Shown here: in pieces, positions 1 to 11,000 of the stretch
How positions within the stretch are numbered: the first letter of the stretch is position 1
Layout of the letters: each line of letters opens with the position of its first letter
Notes under the pieces: model-generated
The model's input: only the letters and a program-made list of their open reading frames with translations
The model's database searches: none
What the model was told of the DNA's origin: nothing
Made by a program: the position numbers and the translations under genes
Origin: an uncultured Marvinbryantia sp.
GTDB lineage: Bacteria > Bacillota > Clostridia > Lachnospirales > Lachnospiraceae
DNA: 24,301 nt
Reading direction: 5' to 3'
Assembly (NCBI GenBank): GCA_934373455.1
Contig: CAKRON010000029.1
Coordinates: 1 to 24,301, forward strand

Positions 1-1841
1 AGTAAGATTGCTCCGCCCTTCTTCATAGCGTCCTTGAATGCCATAGAACCGGCAATATGGAATGCCATTTCAGAAGAGTCGACTTCATGGTAAGATCCAT
101 CATATACGTTAGCATGTACACCCAGTACAGGGAATCCACCAAGGATACCAGACTGAGCAGCTTCTTCAATACCTTCGCCGACAGCGGGGATATATTCCTT
201 CGGAATAGCACCACCGACTACAGTAGATTCAAACTTGAAGGTCTCTTCACCGTTTGGATCCATAGGTGTGAAGATAACTTTACAGTGACCGTACTGTCCA
301 CGTCCACCGGACTGTTTAGCGTACTTGCTGTCAACTGTAACTTCTTTTGTAAAGGTCTCTTTGTAAGCAACCTGAGGTGCACCTACGTTAGCCTCTACCT
401 TAAATTCACGAAGCAGACGGTCAACGATGATTTCCAGGTGAAGTTCACCCATACCAGCGATGATGGTCTGACCTGTTTCCTGATCAGTATGAGCACGGAA
501 TGTAGGATCTTCTTCTGCAAGTTTTGCAAGAGCTTCACCCATTTTGCCCTGACCAGCTTTGGTCTTAGGCTCGATAGCCAGCTCGATAACTGGTTCTGGG
601 AATTCCATAGATTCCAGAATTACCGGATGCTGTTCATCACAGATGGTATCACCTGTAGTTGTGTTCTTGAAACCAACTGCTGCCGCAATATCTCCTGAAT
701 ATACTTTATCCAGTTCCTGTCTCTTATTAGCGTGCATCTGAAGGATACGTCCTACACGTTCCTTTTTGCCCTTTGTTGCGTTCAGTACATAAGAACCGGA
801 ATTCATAGTACCTGAGTAAACACGGAAGAATGCCAGTTTACCAACAAATGGGTCAGCCATAATCTTGAATGCCAGAGCGGAGAATGGTTCATCATCAGAA
901 GAATGTCTTTCCACTTCGTTTCCTTCCATATCCACACCCTTGATAGATGGGATGTCGATAGGTGATGGCATAAAGTCGATAATAGCATCCAGAAGTTTCT
1001 GAACACCTTTGTTACGATAAGCTGTACCACAGCAAACCGGAACTGCTGTACATTCGCATGTACCTTTTCTCAGAACCTTCTTCAGGGCTTCAACAGATGG
1101 TTCTTCACCTTCCAGATATTCCATCATCAGATCATCATCCAGTTCGCAGATTTTTTCAACCAGCTCTGTATGATACAGTTCTGCATCTTCCTGCATATCT
1201 TCTGGAATGTCTACGATAGAGATATCTTCACCCTTTTCGTCATTGTAAATATATGCTTTCATTTCGAACAGGTCGATGATTCCCTTGAATTCATCTTCCT
1301 TACCGATTGGCAGCTGAAGAACAATAGCGTTCTTACCAAGTCTTGTTCTGATCTGATCTACTGCACCATAGAAGTTAGCGCCAAGGATATCCATCTTGTT
1401 GATGAATGCCATACGTGGTACATTGTAGGTATCAGCCTGACGCCATACATTTTCTGACTGAGGCTCAACACCACCCTTTGCACAGAAGACGCCGACAGCG
1501 CCATCCAGTACACGAAGGGAACGTTCTACTTCTACTGTAAAGTCAACGTGACCTGGGGTATCAATGATATTGATACGATGTTCCAGAGCACCTGGCTGTG
1601 GCTTACAGTTTTCCTGATGTGTCCAGTGACAAGTTGTAGCTGCTGAAGTAATTGTGATACCTCTTTCCTGTTCCTGCTCCATCCAGTCCATGGTTGCAGT
1701 ACCTTCATGAGTATCACCGATTTTATAGTTAACACCAGTGTAATACAGGATACGCTCTGTTAATGTTGTCTTACCAGCATCAATATGCGCCATAATACCA
1801 ATATTTCTGGTTCTCTCCAACGGATATTCTCTTCCAGCCAA
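1..1841 (-). CDS. fusA: Elongation factor G, 3' end cut by the window edge
   Basis: EF-G is the GTPase that drives ribosomal translocation and, with RRF, ribosome recycling. I translated the minus strand from a TTG start at 1841, preceded by an AGGAGG Shine-Dalgarno about 8 bases upstream. The N-terminus carries the P-loop AHIDAGKTT (residues 18-26), followed by the G3 motif DTPGH and the G4 motif NKMD, all typical of EF-G. The downstream ATG inside IGIMAH would delete the start of the G domain, so TTG is the right start. 613 codons are visible; the family is usually about 690-700 residues, so roughly 80-90 C-terminal residues lie beyond position 1. The gene begins 15 bases after the rpsG stop, and its Shine-Dalgarno sits next to that stop, suggesting translational coupling. 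No frameshift was seen. Confidence 0.97.
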   Translation of the reverse strand, partial: MAGREYPLERTRNIGIMAHIDAGKTTLTERILYYTGVNYKIGDTHEGTATMDWMEQEQERGITITSAATTCHWTHQENCKPQPGALEHRINIIDTPGHVDFTVEVERSLRVLDGAVGVFCAKGGVEPQSENVWRQADTYNVPRMAFINKMDILGANFYGAVDQIRTRLGKNAIVLQLPIGKEDEFKGIIDLFEMKAYIYNDEKGEDISIVDIPEDMQEDAELYHTELVEKICELDDDLMMEYLEGEEPSVEALKKVLRKGTCECTAVPVCCGTAYRNKGVQKLLDAIIDFMPSPIDIPSIKGVDMEGNEVERHSSDDEPFSALAFKIMADPFVGKLAFFRVYSGTMNSGSYVLNATKGKKERVGRILQMHANKRQELDKVYSGDIAAAVGFKNTTTGDTICDEQHPVILESMEFPEPVIELAIEPKTKAGQGKMGEALAKLAEEDPTFRAHTDQETGQTIIAGMGELHLEIIVDRLLREFKVEANVGAPQVAYKETFTKEVTVDSKYAKQSGGRGQYGHCKVIFTPMDPNGEETFKFESTVVGGAIPKEYIPAVGEGIEEAAQSGILGGFPVLGVHANVYDGSYHEVDSSEMAFHIAGSMAFKDAMKKGGAIL

Positions 1842-1856
1842 GGTAAATTCCTCCTA

Positions 1857-2357
<501 letters not shown>

Positions 2358-2404
2358 TCATCGGTACTCACATGTGTCGTTCTAATGTGTTCGTGCTCGA
2401 AAGC

Positions 2405-2438
2405 TTCTATTTAAACCTGCAACCACCTGGTAATAGAA
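2405..2438 (-). promoter_or_regulatory. Inverted repeat in the rpsL-rpsG spacer, possible mRNA leader structure
   Basis: Within the 192-base spacer (2328-2519) a perfect 7-base inverted repeat lies at 2405-2411 and 2432-2438, with a 20-base loop that contains a GGTGGTT segment. A second small palindrome (ACTA/TAGT arms) lies at 2446-2457. There is no T-run after it, so it is not an intrinsic terminator. It could be an S7-binding or mRNA-processing structure, by analogy with the enterobacterial str operon, but the sequence does not prove this. Confidence 0.35.
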
Positions 2439-2519
2439 CCCCGGCACTAATACTAGTTCTGTTTGTGATACGAATTATTTTACTAATTTATATTACTAAC
2501 TAAAATCAATATCTAAGAA

Positions 2520-2942
2520 TTATTTCTTAGCGTCTTTTGGTCTCTTTGCTCCGTATTTGGAACGAGCCTGTCTTCTCTTAGCAACACCTGCTGTATCCAG
2601 TGTACCACGGATGATGTGGTATCTTGTACCTGGTAAGTCTTTTACTCTACCACCACGGATAAGAACTACGCTATGCTCCTGCAGATTGTGTCCTTCACCT
2701 GGAATGTAGCTTGTTACTTCGATATTATTTGACAGACGAACTCTGGCGATCTTTCTAAGAGCTGAGTTAGGCTTCTTAGGTGTAGCTGTCTTAACAGCTG
2801 TACAAACTCCTCTTTTCTGTGGAGCAGATGTATCAGTGCTTTTCTTCTTCAGGGAGTTAAAGCCTTTCTGAAGAGCTGGTGCAGTAGATTTTTTAATTGA
2901 TGTCTGTCTGCCTTTTCTTACTAACTGATTAAATGTTGGCAT
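2520..2942 (-). CDS. rpsL: 30S ribosomal protein S12
   Basis: S12 sits at the decoding centre of the 30S subunit and influences translational accuracy. The frame is open further upstream, but the true start is the ATG at 2942 ([11 protein letters not shown]), which has an AGGAGGT Shine-Dalgarno about 8 bases upstream and gives a 140-residue protein of family length. The KPNSALRK and GGRVKDLPG motifs are intact, with lysines at 57 and 101. These correspond to the classic streptomycin-resistance positions K42 and K87, so no resistance substitution is seen there. It is the first gene of rpsL-rpsG-fusA and has a consensus promoter about 110 bases upstream. A VanZ-family gene is divergently transcribed from the same intergenic region. 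Confidence 0.98.
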   Translation of the reverse strand: MPTFNQLVRKGRQTSIKKSTAPALQKGFNSLKKKSTDTSAPQKRGVCTAVKTATPKKPNSALRKIARVRLSNNIEVTSYIPGEGHNLQEHSVVLIRGGRVKDLPGTRYHIIRGTLDTAGVAKRRQARSKYGAKRPKDAKK

Positions 2943-3054
2943 TCTTTTTACCTCCTGTGTTATTCCCTCATTGGGGTGTGGTTGCCGGCTATTCATTCTT
3001 GAATAATTCCGTTTATGCGCACTTCCACCTTCTGGGTTTGTCACGCACGGTTAA

Positions 3055-3083
3055 ATTATAGTAAGTTCATTTCTGTATGTCAA
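3055..3083 (-). promoter_or_regulatory. Sigma-A promoter of the rpsL-rpsG-fusA operon
   Basis: On the minus strand a perfect TTGACA (3078-3083) and a perfect TATAAT (3055-3060) are separated by 17 bases. Transcription would start near 3047, giving a 5' leader of about 105 bases before rpsL. This is a full-consensus housekeeping promoter, as expected for a ribosomal protein operon. Confidence 0.92.
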
Positions 3084-3111
3084 GAACTTTCTTATATTTT
3101 TCTAAAAACAA

Positions 3112-3140
3112 TAGACTTCTGCTTCTTCCCATGATATGAT
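3112..3140 (+). promoter_or_regulatory. Promoter of the VanZ-family gene
   Basis: TAGACT (3112-3117; 4 of 6 matches to the -35 consensus) and TATGAT (3135-3140; 5 of 6 matches to the -10) are spaced by 17 bases. The start would be near 3147, about 28 bases before the ATG at 3175. The -10 overlaps the upstream in-frame ATG at 3136, which argues against that longer start. It is back to back with the rpsL promoter; the two -35 boxes are 28 bases apart. Confidence 0.65.
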
Positions 3141-3174
3141 TAGGGACAAATTTAGTAAGCAAGGAGTGTTTTTT

Positions 3175-4131
3175 ATGATCAGAACTTTATTAAAACCACT
3201 GTCCTTTATTCCTGCCATCTTACTGATGATGATGATTTATCGTTTTTCTGCTCAGCCGGCTGAAGTTTCTTCTCAGCTGAGTTATAAAGTCAGTTATAAA
3301 ATAGTAGAAACCGCAGATTATCTTTTTGACACCAATTTAGACTACTGGCAGATGGATGAATGGGCAAATCGCATTCACGGTGTTACACGTAAGCTTGCAC
3401 ATATGACAGAATATTTCGCTCTTGCCATTGCTGTATCCTTTCCATTATATGTATATGGTGTACATGGAATCTGGCTCATGCTTCTGGCCGGTATGATCTG
3501 TGTAGGTTTTGCTGCCGGGGATGAATATCACCAATCTTTTGTTTCCGGGCGGAGTCCTTCTGTAAAAGATATAGGAATTGATAGTTTCGGTGTCTTCTGG
3601 GGTATCATTTTAGTACGTATTATTGGATGGACCGGACGAAAAACTATTTTCCGTCCAAAAAAGAAAAAAGTGAAGACTAAAAAAATCAACAAAAATAACA
3701 AGAATTATCAATACGATTATGAAGGAAATGAGGATCTTCCACCATACCATCCTGGTGAAAATTATCCACCTTATCAAGAAGCTCCTCGTTATTATCAACC
3801 ACAGCAGTCCTATGACCGTTCGCCAAAATATCAAAGACGTCCAGAATATCCGCCGTATCCGGAGCAGCCTCCTTATCAGGGACAATCTCTTTACCAGGGT
3901 CAGCCTCCTTATCCCGGACATCCATCTTATCCGAATGAGTCTTCTTATGACAATTATGATTCTTCCCCAATGGAAGAAGATGTACATTTTGAAAATAATC
4001 CTTCTGACGAGAAAGAACCATTCTTTATGAAAAGTGCTTATGACGGGAAAACAAAGCCTTATGATCCAAAAGATCCATTTCAAGACTGGATGGATGACTA
4101 TTTTCCAGAAAAGGATGATTCCACTAAATAA
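3175..4131 (+). CDS. VanZ-family membrane protein with a Tyr/Pro/Gln-rich C-terminal tail
   Basis: The start at 3175 has AAGGAG 8 bases upstream; a further 13 upstream residues are open but overlap the promoter. The product is 318 residues. Residues 1-155 form a VanZ-like domain with four predicted membrane segments (about 10-22, 77-96, 99-115, 136-151). It has the family signatures FSAQ (24-27), RKLAHMTEY (72-80) and DEYHQSFVSGR (116-126), followed by DIGIDSFG. VanZ of the vancomycin cluster gives low-level teicoplanin resistance, but most chromosomal homologues have no proven role, so resistance should not be assumed. Residues 156-175 are very Lys-rich, placing the tail in the cytoplasm. 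Residues 178-262 are a low-complexity YPPY/PPYQG-type repeat, followed by an acidic end. It is monocistronic, inverted between rpoC and rpsL, and ends at a bidirectional terminator. Confidence 0.85.
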   Translation: MIRTLLKPLSFIPAILLMMMIYRFSAQPAEVSSQLSYKVSYKIVETADYLFDTNLDYWQMDEWANRIHGVTRKLAHMTEYFALAIAVSFPLYVYGVHGIWLMLLAGMICVGFAAGDEYHQSFVSGRSPSVKDIGIDSFGVFWGIILVRIIGWTGRKTIFRPKKKKVKTKKINKNNKNYQYDYEGNEDLPPYHPGENYPPYQEAPRYYQPQQSYDRSPKYQRRPEYPPYPEQPPYQGQSLYQGQPPYPGHPSYPNESSYDNYDSSPMEEDVHFENNPSDEKEPFFMKSAYDGKTKPYDPKDPFQDWMDDYFPEKDDSTK

Positions 4132-4142
4132 TATTTTACTTA

Positions 4143-4182
4143 AAACAAGGGTCACACACCGACTGGTGCGTGACCCTTGTTT
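4143..4182. terminator. Bidirectional intrinsic terminator shared by the VanZ-family gene and rpoC
   Basis: A perfect 13-base inverted repeat, AAACAAGGGTCAC (4143-4155) and its complement (4170-4182), is extended inside by a 4-base CACC/GGTG stem (4157-4160 with 4165-4168). The A-rich and T-rich flanks give a T-tract in both directions. The VanZ-family stop is 12 bases to the left. The rpoC stop is about 100 bases to the right, beyond another palindromic element. Confidence 0.9.
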
Positions 4183-4205
4183 CATAATGCAATATCCGCG
4201 AGGAT

Positions 4206-4281
4206 GCGCAGTGATTCTGTAAAGAATATGTCAGCTTCGCTGACCAGAATCACGCGCCAAGTCTCACGGACGTTCGACTTG
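4206..4281. repeat. Nested palindromic element in the rpoC 3' region
   Basis: Directly after the tandem rpoC stop codons lie three ordered inverted repeats. (1) GACTTG 4276-4281 pairs with CAAGTC 4258-4263 across a 12-base loop. (2) A 9-base perfect stem, 4211-4219 with 4245-4253, is extended by GCGC 4206-4209 with GCGC 4254-4257; A4210 is the only bulge. (3) Inside it is a perfect 6-base hairpin with a 3-base loop, 4230-4235 with 4239-4244. None is followed by a T-run, and a separate terminator lies just beyond, so this is not simply a terminator. It could be a dispersed intergenic repeat of MITE or REP type, or a structured 3' RNA. Confidence 0.6.
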
Positions 4282-4286
4282 AATTA

Positions 4287-7200
4287 TTATTCTTCTGTAG
4301 TTTCTTCAACATCTGTTTCTGCTGCATCTTCTGTAATATCTTCGATTACTTCTTCTGCGGCGGTTTCTTCTGCTGCTTCTTCTACATCATCATAATCCAT
4401 CAGATCATCATAAAGAATATCATCATCATCTTCTGGCTCATCCTGCATATATTCTGTATTCAGATGAACATTGCGGTATCTCTTCATTCCGGTACCTGCC
4501 GGGATCAGCTTACCGATGATTACGTTTTCTTTCATACCAATCAGTGGATCGATTTTACCCTTAATTGCTGCTTCTGTCAGAACCTTGGTTGTTTCCTGGA
4601 AGGATGCTGCTGACAGGAAGGAGTTTGTAGCCAGGGAAGCTTTTGTAATACCAAGCATTACCTGCTTTCCTTCTGCCGGTTCTTTGCCTTCTTCTATCAT
4701 CTTTTCATTGGTATCTTCAAAGTCGAGAATGTCAACCTGTGTTCCCGGAAGGAAATCGGTATCTCCTGCTTCTTCCACTCTGATCTTCTGCAGCATCTGA
4801 CGTACAATTACTTCGATATGCTTATCGTTAATTTCTACACCCTGCAGACGATATACTCGCTGTACTTCCTGAATCATATAATCCTGTACCGCACGAACAC
4901 CCTTAATTCTCAGAATATCATGTGGGTTTACACTACCTTCGGTCAGTTCATCACCGGCTCCCAGTTCTACACCATCCAGGACTTTAATTCTGGAACCATA
5001 TGGAATCAGATATGTCTTAGATTCTCCTGTTTCCTGATTGGTTACAACAATTTCACGTTTTTTCTTAGTATCACGGATTTCAACCTTACCGGCGATTTCT
5101 GTGATAATTGCAAGACCTTTCGGCTTTCTTGCTTCGAAAAGTTCTTCTACTCGAGGAAGACCTTGTGTAATATCTCCACCGGCTACACCACCTGTATGGA
5201 AAGTACGCATGGTCAGCTGTGTACCAGGTTCACCGATAGACTGTGCAGCAATAATACCTACAGACTCACCTACCTGTACCGGTTCACCGGTTGCCAGGTT
5301 GGCACCATAACATTTTGCGCAGACACCAATGTGTGACTTACAGGTCAGCACAGTACGGATCTTGATCTTTTCAAATGGCTTACCTTCTGCATCCACACCT
5401 TCAGACATGATCTTAGCTGCACGTTTTGGTGTGATCATATGATTTGCTTTAACAATCACTTCGCCATTCTTATCACAGATTGTTTCACAGGAAAATCTTC
5501 CTGTAATACGTTCCTGAAGACTTTCAATCTCTTCCTTACCATCACGAAGAGCCTGCACATACATGCCAGGTGCAGCTTTTCCTTCGCAGCAGTCTGTTTC
5601 ACGAATGATCAGATGCTGTGATACGTCTACCAGACGTCTGGTCAGATAACCAGAATCGGCTGTACGAAGAGCTGTATCAGACAGACCTTTACGAGCTCCG
5701 TGTGCAGACATGAAGTATTCCAGTACGTCCAGACCTTCACGGAAGTTAGACTTAATAGGAAGTTCGATTGTATGACCAGTTGTATCTGCCATCAAACCTC
5801 GCATACCGGCCAGCTGTTTGATCTGTTTATCAGAACCACGGGCTCCGGAATCAGCCATCATATAAATATTATTGTATTTGTCAAGACCGCTCAACAACGC
5901 TTTTGTCAGAATATCATCCGTGTTCTTCCATGTCTCAACAACTTCTTTGTAACGTTCTTCTTCTGTGATCAGACCACGTTTGTAGTTTCTTGTGATCTTA
6001 TCCACAGTATCCTGTGCCTGAGCAATCAGTTCCGGTTTCTGTGGCGGTACTGTCATGTCAGAAATGGAAACTGTCATCGCTGCTCTGGTAGAATACTTAT
6101 AACCCATGGATTTAATATCGTCCAAAACTTCTGCTGTCTTAGTAGCTCCATGTGTATTGATAACTTTCTGAAGGATCTGTTTCAATACTTTCTTACCTAC
6201 ATGGAAATCTACTTCCAGTGCAAGATCATTTTCAGGATTGCTTCTGTCTACAAATCCCAAATCCTGTGGAAGAATTTCATTAAAGATAAATCTTCCTAAT
6301 GTAGAACTTACTATTCCGGTCTTTTCTGTTCCATCTGGCATAGTCTTCGTTACACGAACGTGAATCTTTGTCTGAAGCGTAATTACCTGGTTCTCATAAG
6401 CAAGGATTGCTTCGTTGACGCTCTTGAAGAACTTACCTTCTCCCTTTGCTCCAGGTCTTTCCTGAGTCAAATAATAGATACCAAGGACCATATCCTGTGA
6501 AGGAACGGCAACAGGACCTCCATCTGACGGCTTCAGCAGGTTGTTCGGTGAAAGAAGCAGGAAACGGCATTCGGCCTGTGCTTCTACCGATAACGGAAGA
6601 TGAACCGCCATCTGGTCACCGTCGAAGTCGGCATTGAACGCGGTACAAACCAACGGATGAAGCTTAATTGCCTTTCCCTGTACCAGAATCGGTTCAAACG
6701 CCTGAATACCAAGTCTGTGCAGTGTAGGAGCACGGTTCAACATAACCGGATGTTCTTTGATAACCTGTTCCAGAACATCCCATACCTGCGGTTCCAGTCT
6801 TTCAACCATCTTCTTGGCATTCTTAATATTATGGGAAGTGCCGTTTGCCACCAGTTCTTTCATAACGAAAGGTTTGAACAGCTCAATAGCCATTTCCTGT
6901 GGCAGACCACACTGGTAAATTTTTAATTCAGGACCTACGACAATAACAGAACGTCCGGAATAGTCAACACGTTTACCCAACAAGTTCTGACGGAAACGTC
7001 CGGATTTACCCTTTAACATATCAGACAGGGATTTCAGTGGTCTATTACCTGGTCCGGTCACTGGACGACCTCTACGTCCATTATCAATCAAGGCGTCTAC
7101 AGATTCCTGCAGCATTCTCTTTTCATTACGGACGATAATATCTGGTGCTCCCAGCTCCAGAAGTCGTTTCAGACGATTGTTTCTGTTAATAATACGACGG

Positions 7201-7997
7201 TACAGATCATTTAAATCAGACGTTGCAAAACGTCCTCCATCCAACTGTACCATTGGACGGATATCTGGTGGAATAACCGGAATTACGGTCATAATCATCC
7301 ATTCCGGTCTGTTGCCTGATTCACGGAATGCTTCTACTACTTCCAGTCGTTTTACAATACGCGCACGTTTCTGACCTGATGATTCAACCAGTGCAGCCTG
7401 CAATTCTGCTGAATCTTTTTCCAGATCAATTGACTCCAGAAGCTCTTTGATTGCTTCCGCACCCATACCGACACGGAAAGTATCTCCATAAGCTTCTCTG
7501 GCTTCCTGATATTCCTTTTCTGTCAAAACCTGCTTGTACATCAGATTGGTATCACCTGCATCCAATACAATGTAATTTGCAAAATACAGTACTTTTTCCA
7601 GTACTCGTGGTGACAGATCCAGAATTAATCCCATTCTGGAAGGAATTCCCTTGAAATACCAGATATGAGAAACAGGTGCAGCCAATTCAATATGGCCCAT
7701 ACGTTCTCTACGAACGCTGGATTTTGTAACTTCTACACCACAGCGGTCGCAGACAACACCTTTATAACGGATCTTTTTATATTTTCCACAGTGGCACTCC
7801 CAGTCTTTGCTAGGTCCGAAAATACGTTCACAGAAAAGTCCGTCTTTTTCCGGTTTCAGTGTTCTGTAGTTGATGGTTTCCGGTTTCTTTACTTCTCCAT
7901 GGGACCACTCTCTGATTTTCTCAGGAGATGCCAGGCCAATTTTGATTGCATCAAACGAAATTGGCTGATAAACTTCTTTATTTGTTACTTCTGCCAT
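4287..7997 (-). CDS. rpoC: DNA-directed RNA polymerase subunit beta'
   Basis: RpoC forms one jaw of RNA polymerase and carries the catalytic Mg ion. The 1236-residue product starts at an ATG with a GGGAGG Shine-Dalgarno about 9 bases upstream, 14 bases after the rpoB stop. The N-terminal zinc site uses Cys 68, 70, 83 and 86. The catalytic NADFDGDQ motif is at 455-462. The bridge-helix/trigger-loop region ([21 protein letters not shown]) and the second zinc site around [11 protein letters not shown] are present. The last 50 or so residues are strongly acidic (DEPEDDDD followed by Glu/Ala repeats) and look like a disordered tail. The gene ends in two tandem TAA codons, followed by the palindromic element and the shared terminator. 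Confidence 0.99.
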   Translation of the reverse strand: MAEVTNKEVYQPISFDAIKIGLASPEKIREWSHGEVKKPETINYRTLKPEKDGLFCERIFGPSKDWECHCGKYKKIRYKGVVCDRCGVEVTKSSVRRERMGHIELAAPVSHIWYFKGIPSRMGLILDLSPRVLEKVLYFANYIVLDAGDTNLMYKQVLTEKEYQEAREAYGDTFRVGMGAEAIKELLESIDLEKDSAELQAALVESSGQKRARIVKRLEVVEAFRESGNRPEWMIMTVIPVIPPDIRPMVQLDGGRFATSDLNDLYRRIINRNNRLKRLLELGAPDIIVRNEKRMLQESVDALIDNGRRGRPVTGPGNRPLKSLSDMLKGKSGRFRQNLLGKRVDYSGRSVIVVGPELKIYQCGLPQEMAIELFKPFVMKELVANGTSHNIKNAKKMVERLEPQVWDVLEQVIKEHPVMLNRAPTLHRLGIQAFEPILVQGKAIKLHPLVCTAFNADFDGDQMAVHLPLSVEAQAECRFLLLSPNNLLKPSDGGPVAVPSQDMVLGIYYLTQERPGAKGEGKFFKSVNEAILAYENQVITLQTKIHVRVTKTMPDGTEKTGIVSSTLGRFIFNEILPQDLGFVDRSNPENDLALEVDFHVGKKVLKQILQKVINTHGATKTAEVLDDIKSMGYKYSTRAAMTVSISDMTVPPQKPELIAQAQDTVDKITRNYKRGLITEEERYKEVVETWKNTDDILTKALLSGLDKYNNIYMMADSGARGSDKQIKQLAGMRGLMADTTGHTIELPIKSNFREGLDVLEYFMSAHGARKGLSDTALRTADSGYLTRRLVDVSQHLIIRETDCCEGKAAPGMYVQALRDGKEEIESLQERITGRFSCETICDKNGEVIVKANHMITPKRAAKIMSEGVDAEGKPFEKIKIRTVLTCKSHIGVCAKCYGANLATGEPVQVGESVGIIAAQSIGEPGTQLTMRTFHTGGVAGGDITQGLPRVEELFEARKPKGLAIITEIAGKVEIRDTKKKREIVVTNQETGESKTYLIPYGSRIKVLDGVELGAGDELTEGSVNPHDILRIKGVRAVQDYMIQEVQRVYRLQGVEINDKHIEVIVRQMLQKIRVEEAGDTDFLPGTQVDILDFEDTNEKMIEEGKEPAEGKQVMLGITKASLATNSFLSAASFQETTKVLTEAAIKGKIDPLIGMKENVIIGKLIPAGTGMKRYRNVHLNTEYMQDEPEDDDDILYDDLMDYDDVEEAAEETAAEEVIEDITEDAAETDVEETTEE

Positions 7998-8011
7998 GAA
8001 TGGTTCCCTCC

Positions 8012-11000
8012 CTATTCTACATCGTCATCGAAGCTGTCATCCACATCAACGAGGTCTTCATCTTCAGATTCCTGAACGTCTACAAATTCATCACCGGAAA
8101 TTTCCTGCTGACTGAATCCATAGCTGCCAAAGGAATTTTCCTCACGCTTATAACCTCTGTCTCCTTCAATGACGGAACGGATATCTGTTTCACCATAATC
8201 AACAGTTTCCATAATCTCTACTTCCTGCTGGTTCTCTCCAAGTACTTTTACATCAAGACCGAGAGCCTGCAGTTCCTTCAGCATAACCTTAAAGGATTCC
8301 GGAATACCTGGTTCAGGAATATTCTCACCCTTAATGATTGCTTCATATGTCTTCACACGACCAACAACATCATCAGATTTCACTGTCAGGATCTCCTGCA
8401 GTGTGTAAGATGCTCCGTATGCTTCCAGAGCCCAAACTTCCATTTCTCCAAAACGCTGTCCACCGAACTGAGCTTTACCACCCAGTGGCTGCTGTGTTAC
8501 CAGAGAGTAAGGACCTGTAGAACGTGCATGGATCTTATCATCAACCAGATGATGCAGTTTCAGGTAGTGCATGTGTCCAATGGTTACAGGACTGTCAAAG
8601 AACTCACCTGTTCTACCATCACGAAGTCTTACTTTACCATCTCTGGAAAGCGGCACACCCTTCCACAGTTCACGGTGATCTCTGTTCTCATATAGATAAT
8701 CCAGAACCTCAGGAAGCAGTTCTTCGCCATGTTTTGCTTTAAATTCATCCCATTCCAGATTGACATAATCATTTGCCAGATCCAGAGTGTCCATAATATC
8801 ATTTTCATTCGCACCATCAAATACCGGTGTGGAAATATTAAATCCAAGTGCTTTTGCAGCAAGGCTTAAGTGAATCTCCAATACCTGTCCGATGTTCATA
8901 CGAGAAGGCACACCCAACGGATTCAGTACGATATCCAGTGGACGTCCGTTTGGCAGGAATGGCATATCTTCTACTGGTAATACACGGGAAACGACACCCT
9001 TGTTACCATGACGTCCGGCCATCTTATCACCAACGGAAATCTTTCTCTTCTGTGCAATATAGATTCTGACTGCCTGATTTACTCCAGGTGCCAGTTCATC
9101 TCCATTTTCTCTTGTAAATACTTTTGCATCTACAACGATACCATATTCACCGTGAGGTACTTTCAGAGAAGTATCTCTTACTTCACGAGCTTTCTCGCCA
9201 AAGATCGCACGAAGCAGTCTCTCTTCTGCTGTCAGTTCTGTTTCTCCCTTAGGAGTTACTTTACCAACCAGGATATCCCCGGCGCGGACTTCTGCACCAA
9301 CACGGATGATACCTCTTTCGTCCAGATCCTTCAATGCATCATCACCAACACCTGGAACATCTCTTGTGATCTCTTCCGGTCCCAGTTTTGTGTCACGTGC
9401 TTCCGCTTCATATTCTTCAATATGAACAGATGTATATACATCGTTCATAACCAGTCTTTCACTTAACAGGACAGCATCCTCGTAATTGTAACCTTCCCAT
9501 GTCATGAAACCGATCAGTGGGTTCTTACCAAGAGCGATTTCTCCATTGGAAGTAGATGGTCCATCTGCGATAACCTGTCCTGCTGCCACACGATTGCCTT
9601 TAAATACAATCGGTTTCTGATTGTAACAGTTACTCTGGTTGCTTCGCAGGAATTTTGTCAGATGATATTCATCTTTCTGACCATCATCTGTCTTAATCAC
9701 AATTTCTTTGGATGTTACTGTATCAACCACACCGGCACGTTTTGCAACTACGCAGACACCTGAGTCAACAGCTGCCTTTGTCTCCATACCAGTACCGACT
9801 ACAGGTGCTTCTGTTGTCAAAAGCGGTACGGCCTGACGCTGCATGTTAGATCCCATCAGCGCACGGTTCGCATCGTCGTTCTGCAGGAACGGAATCAGCG
9901 CTGTAGCCACGGAGAATACCATCTTAGGAGATACGTCCATGTAATCAAATCTGCTGCGTTCGTATTCCTGTGTCTCTTCTCTGTAACGTCCGGATACATT
10001 CTTACGAACAAAGTGTCCGTCTTCATCCAGCTGCTCATTCGCCTGTGCTACATGATAATTATCTTCTTCATCAGCAGTCATATAAACTACTTCATCTGTA
10101 ACTCGTGGATTCTTAGGATCTGTCTTATCAATCTTACGGTACGGTGCCTCAACAAAACCATACTGATTAATTCTTGCGTAGCATGCAAGAGAGTTGATCA
10201 GACCGATGTTCGGTCCCTCAGGAGTCTCAATTGGGCACATTCTTCCGTAATGGGAATAATGTACGTCTCGAACCTCGAATCCGGCTCTGTCTCGTGACAA
10301 ACCACCAGGTCCCAGTGCAGATAAACGTCTCTTGTGAGTCAGCTCACCAAGTGGGTTGTTCTGATCCATAAACTGTGACAGCTGGGAAGATCCGAAGAAC
10401 TCTTTTACTGCTGCTGTTACCGGTTTGATATTAATCAGGGACTGTGGGGAAATACCTTCCAGATCCTGTGTTGTCATTCTTTCACGAACAACTCTTTCCA
10501 ATCTGGACAGACCAATACGATACTGGTTCTGAAGAAGTTCTCCTACCGCACGAATACGTCTGTTACCCAAATGGTCAATATCATCATCATTTCCAATACC
10601 ATATTCCAGATGCATATTGTAGTTAATAGAAGCAAAAATATCTTCTTTTGTGATATGCTTTGGAATCAGGTCATGAATATCTCTCTTAATTGCATCTTTG
10701 ATGTCATCAAGATTTTCATATTCTTCCAGTATAGTAGACAATACCGGATAATATACTAACTCTGTCACGCCAAGGCTTCTTGCTTCTTCTTCATCGATAT
10801 CAACCCATTTTGTGATATCTACCATCATGCTGGACAGAACTTTCTCATTACGTTCTTCTGTCTGAATCCAGACAAATGGAACTGCCGCATTCTGAATGTC
10901 ATCAGCCAGTTCGCGTGTTACTTTTGTGCCTGCTTCTGCAAGAACTTCTCCTGTAGATGGATCTATTACATCTTCAGACAATACATGACCTGTAATACGA

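Noticed and set aside
57..698. Plus-strand open frame of 213 codons
   Set aside because: It is the antisense of fusA, with Cys/Phe/Ser-rich composition and no ribosome-binding site; the minus strand encodes conserved EF-G.
2943..3044. Longer N-terminus of S12 (34 extra residues)
   Set aside because: It covers the Shine-Dalgarno and leader; family members start at MPTFNQL.
3839..3935. Tandem DNA repeat or CRISPR-like array in the VanZ-family tail
   Set aside because: The repetition is at the codon level (PPYxG motifs) with irregular units and no spacers.
3175..4131. Glycopeptide resistance determinant
   Set aside because: Only a VanZ-family domain is present, with no vanHAX or vanRS genes nearby; chromosomal VanZ-like proteins are common and mostly without known resistance function.
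3610..4185. Minus-strand open frame of 191 codons opposite the VanZ-family gene
   Set aside because: It is a shadow of the repetitive tail: Ile/Arg-rich low complexity, no Shine-Dalgarno, and it runs through the terminator.
4818..6299. Several plus-strand open frames of 60-200 codons within rpoC, and similar ones in rpoB
   Set aside because: All are antisense to highly conserved polymerase sequence, lack start signals and encode no recognisable protein.
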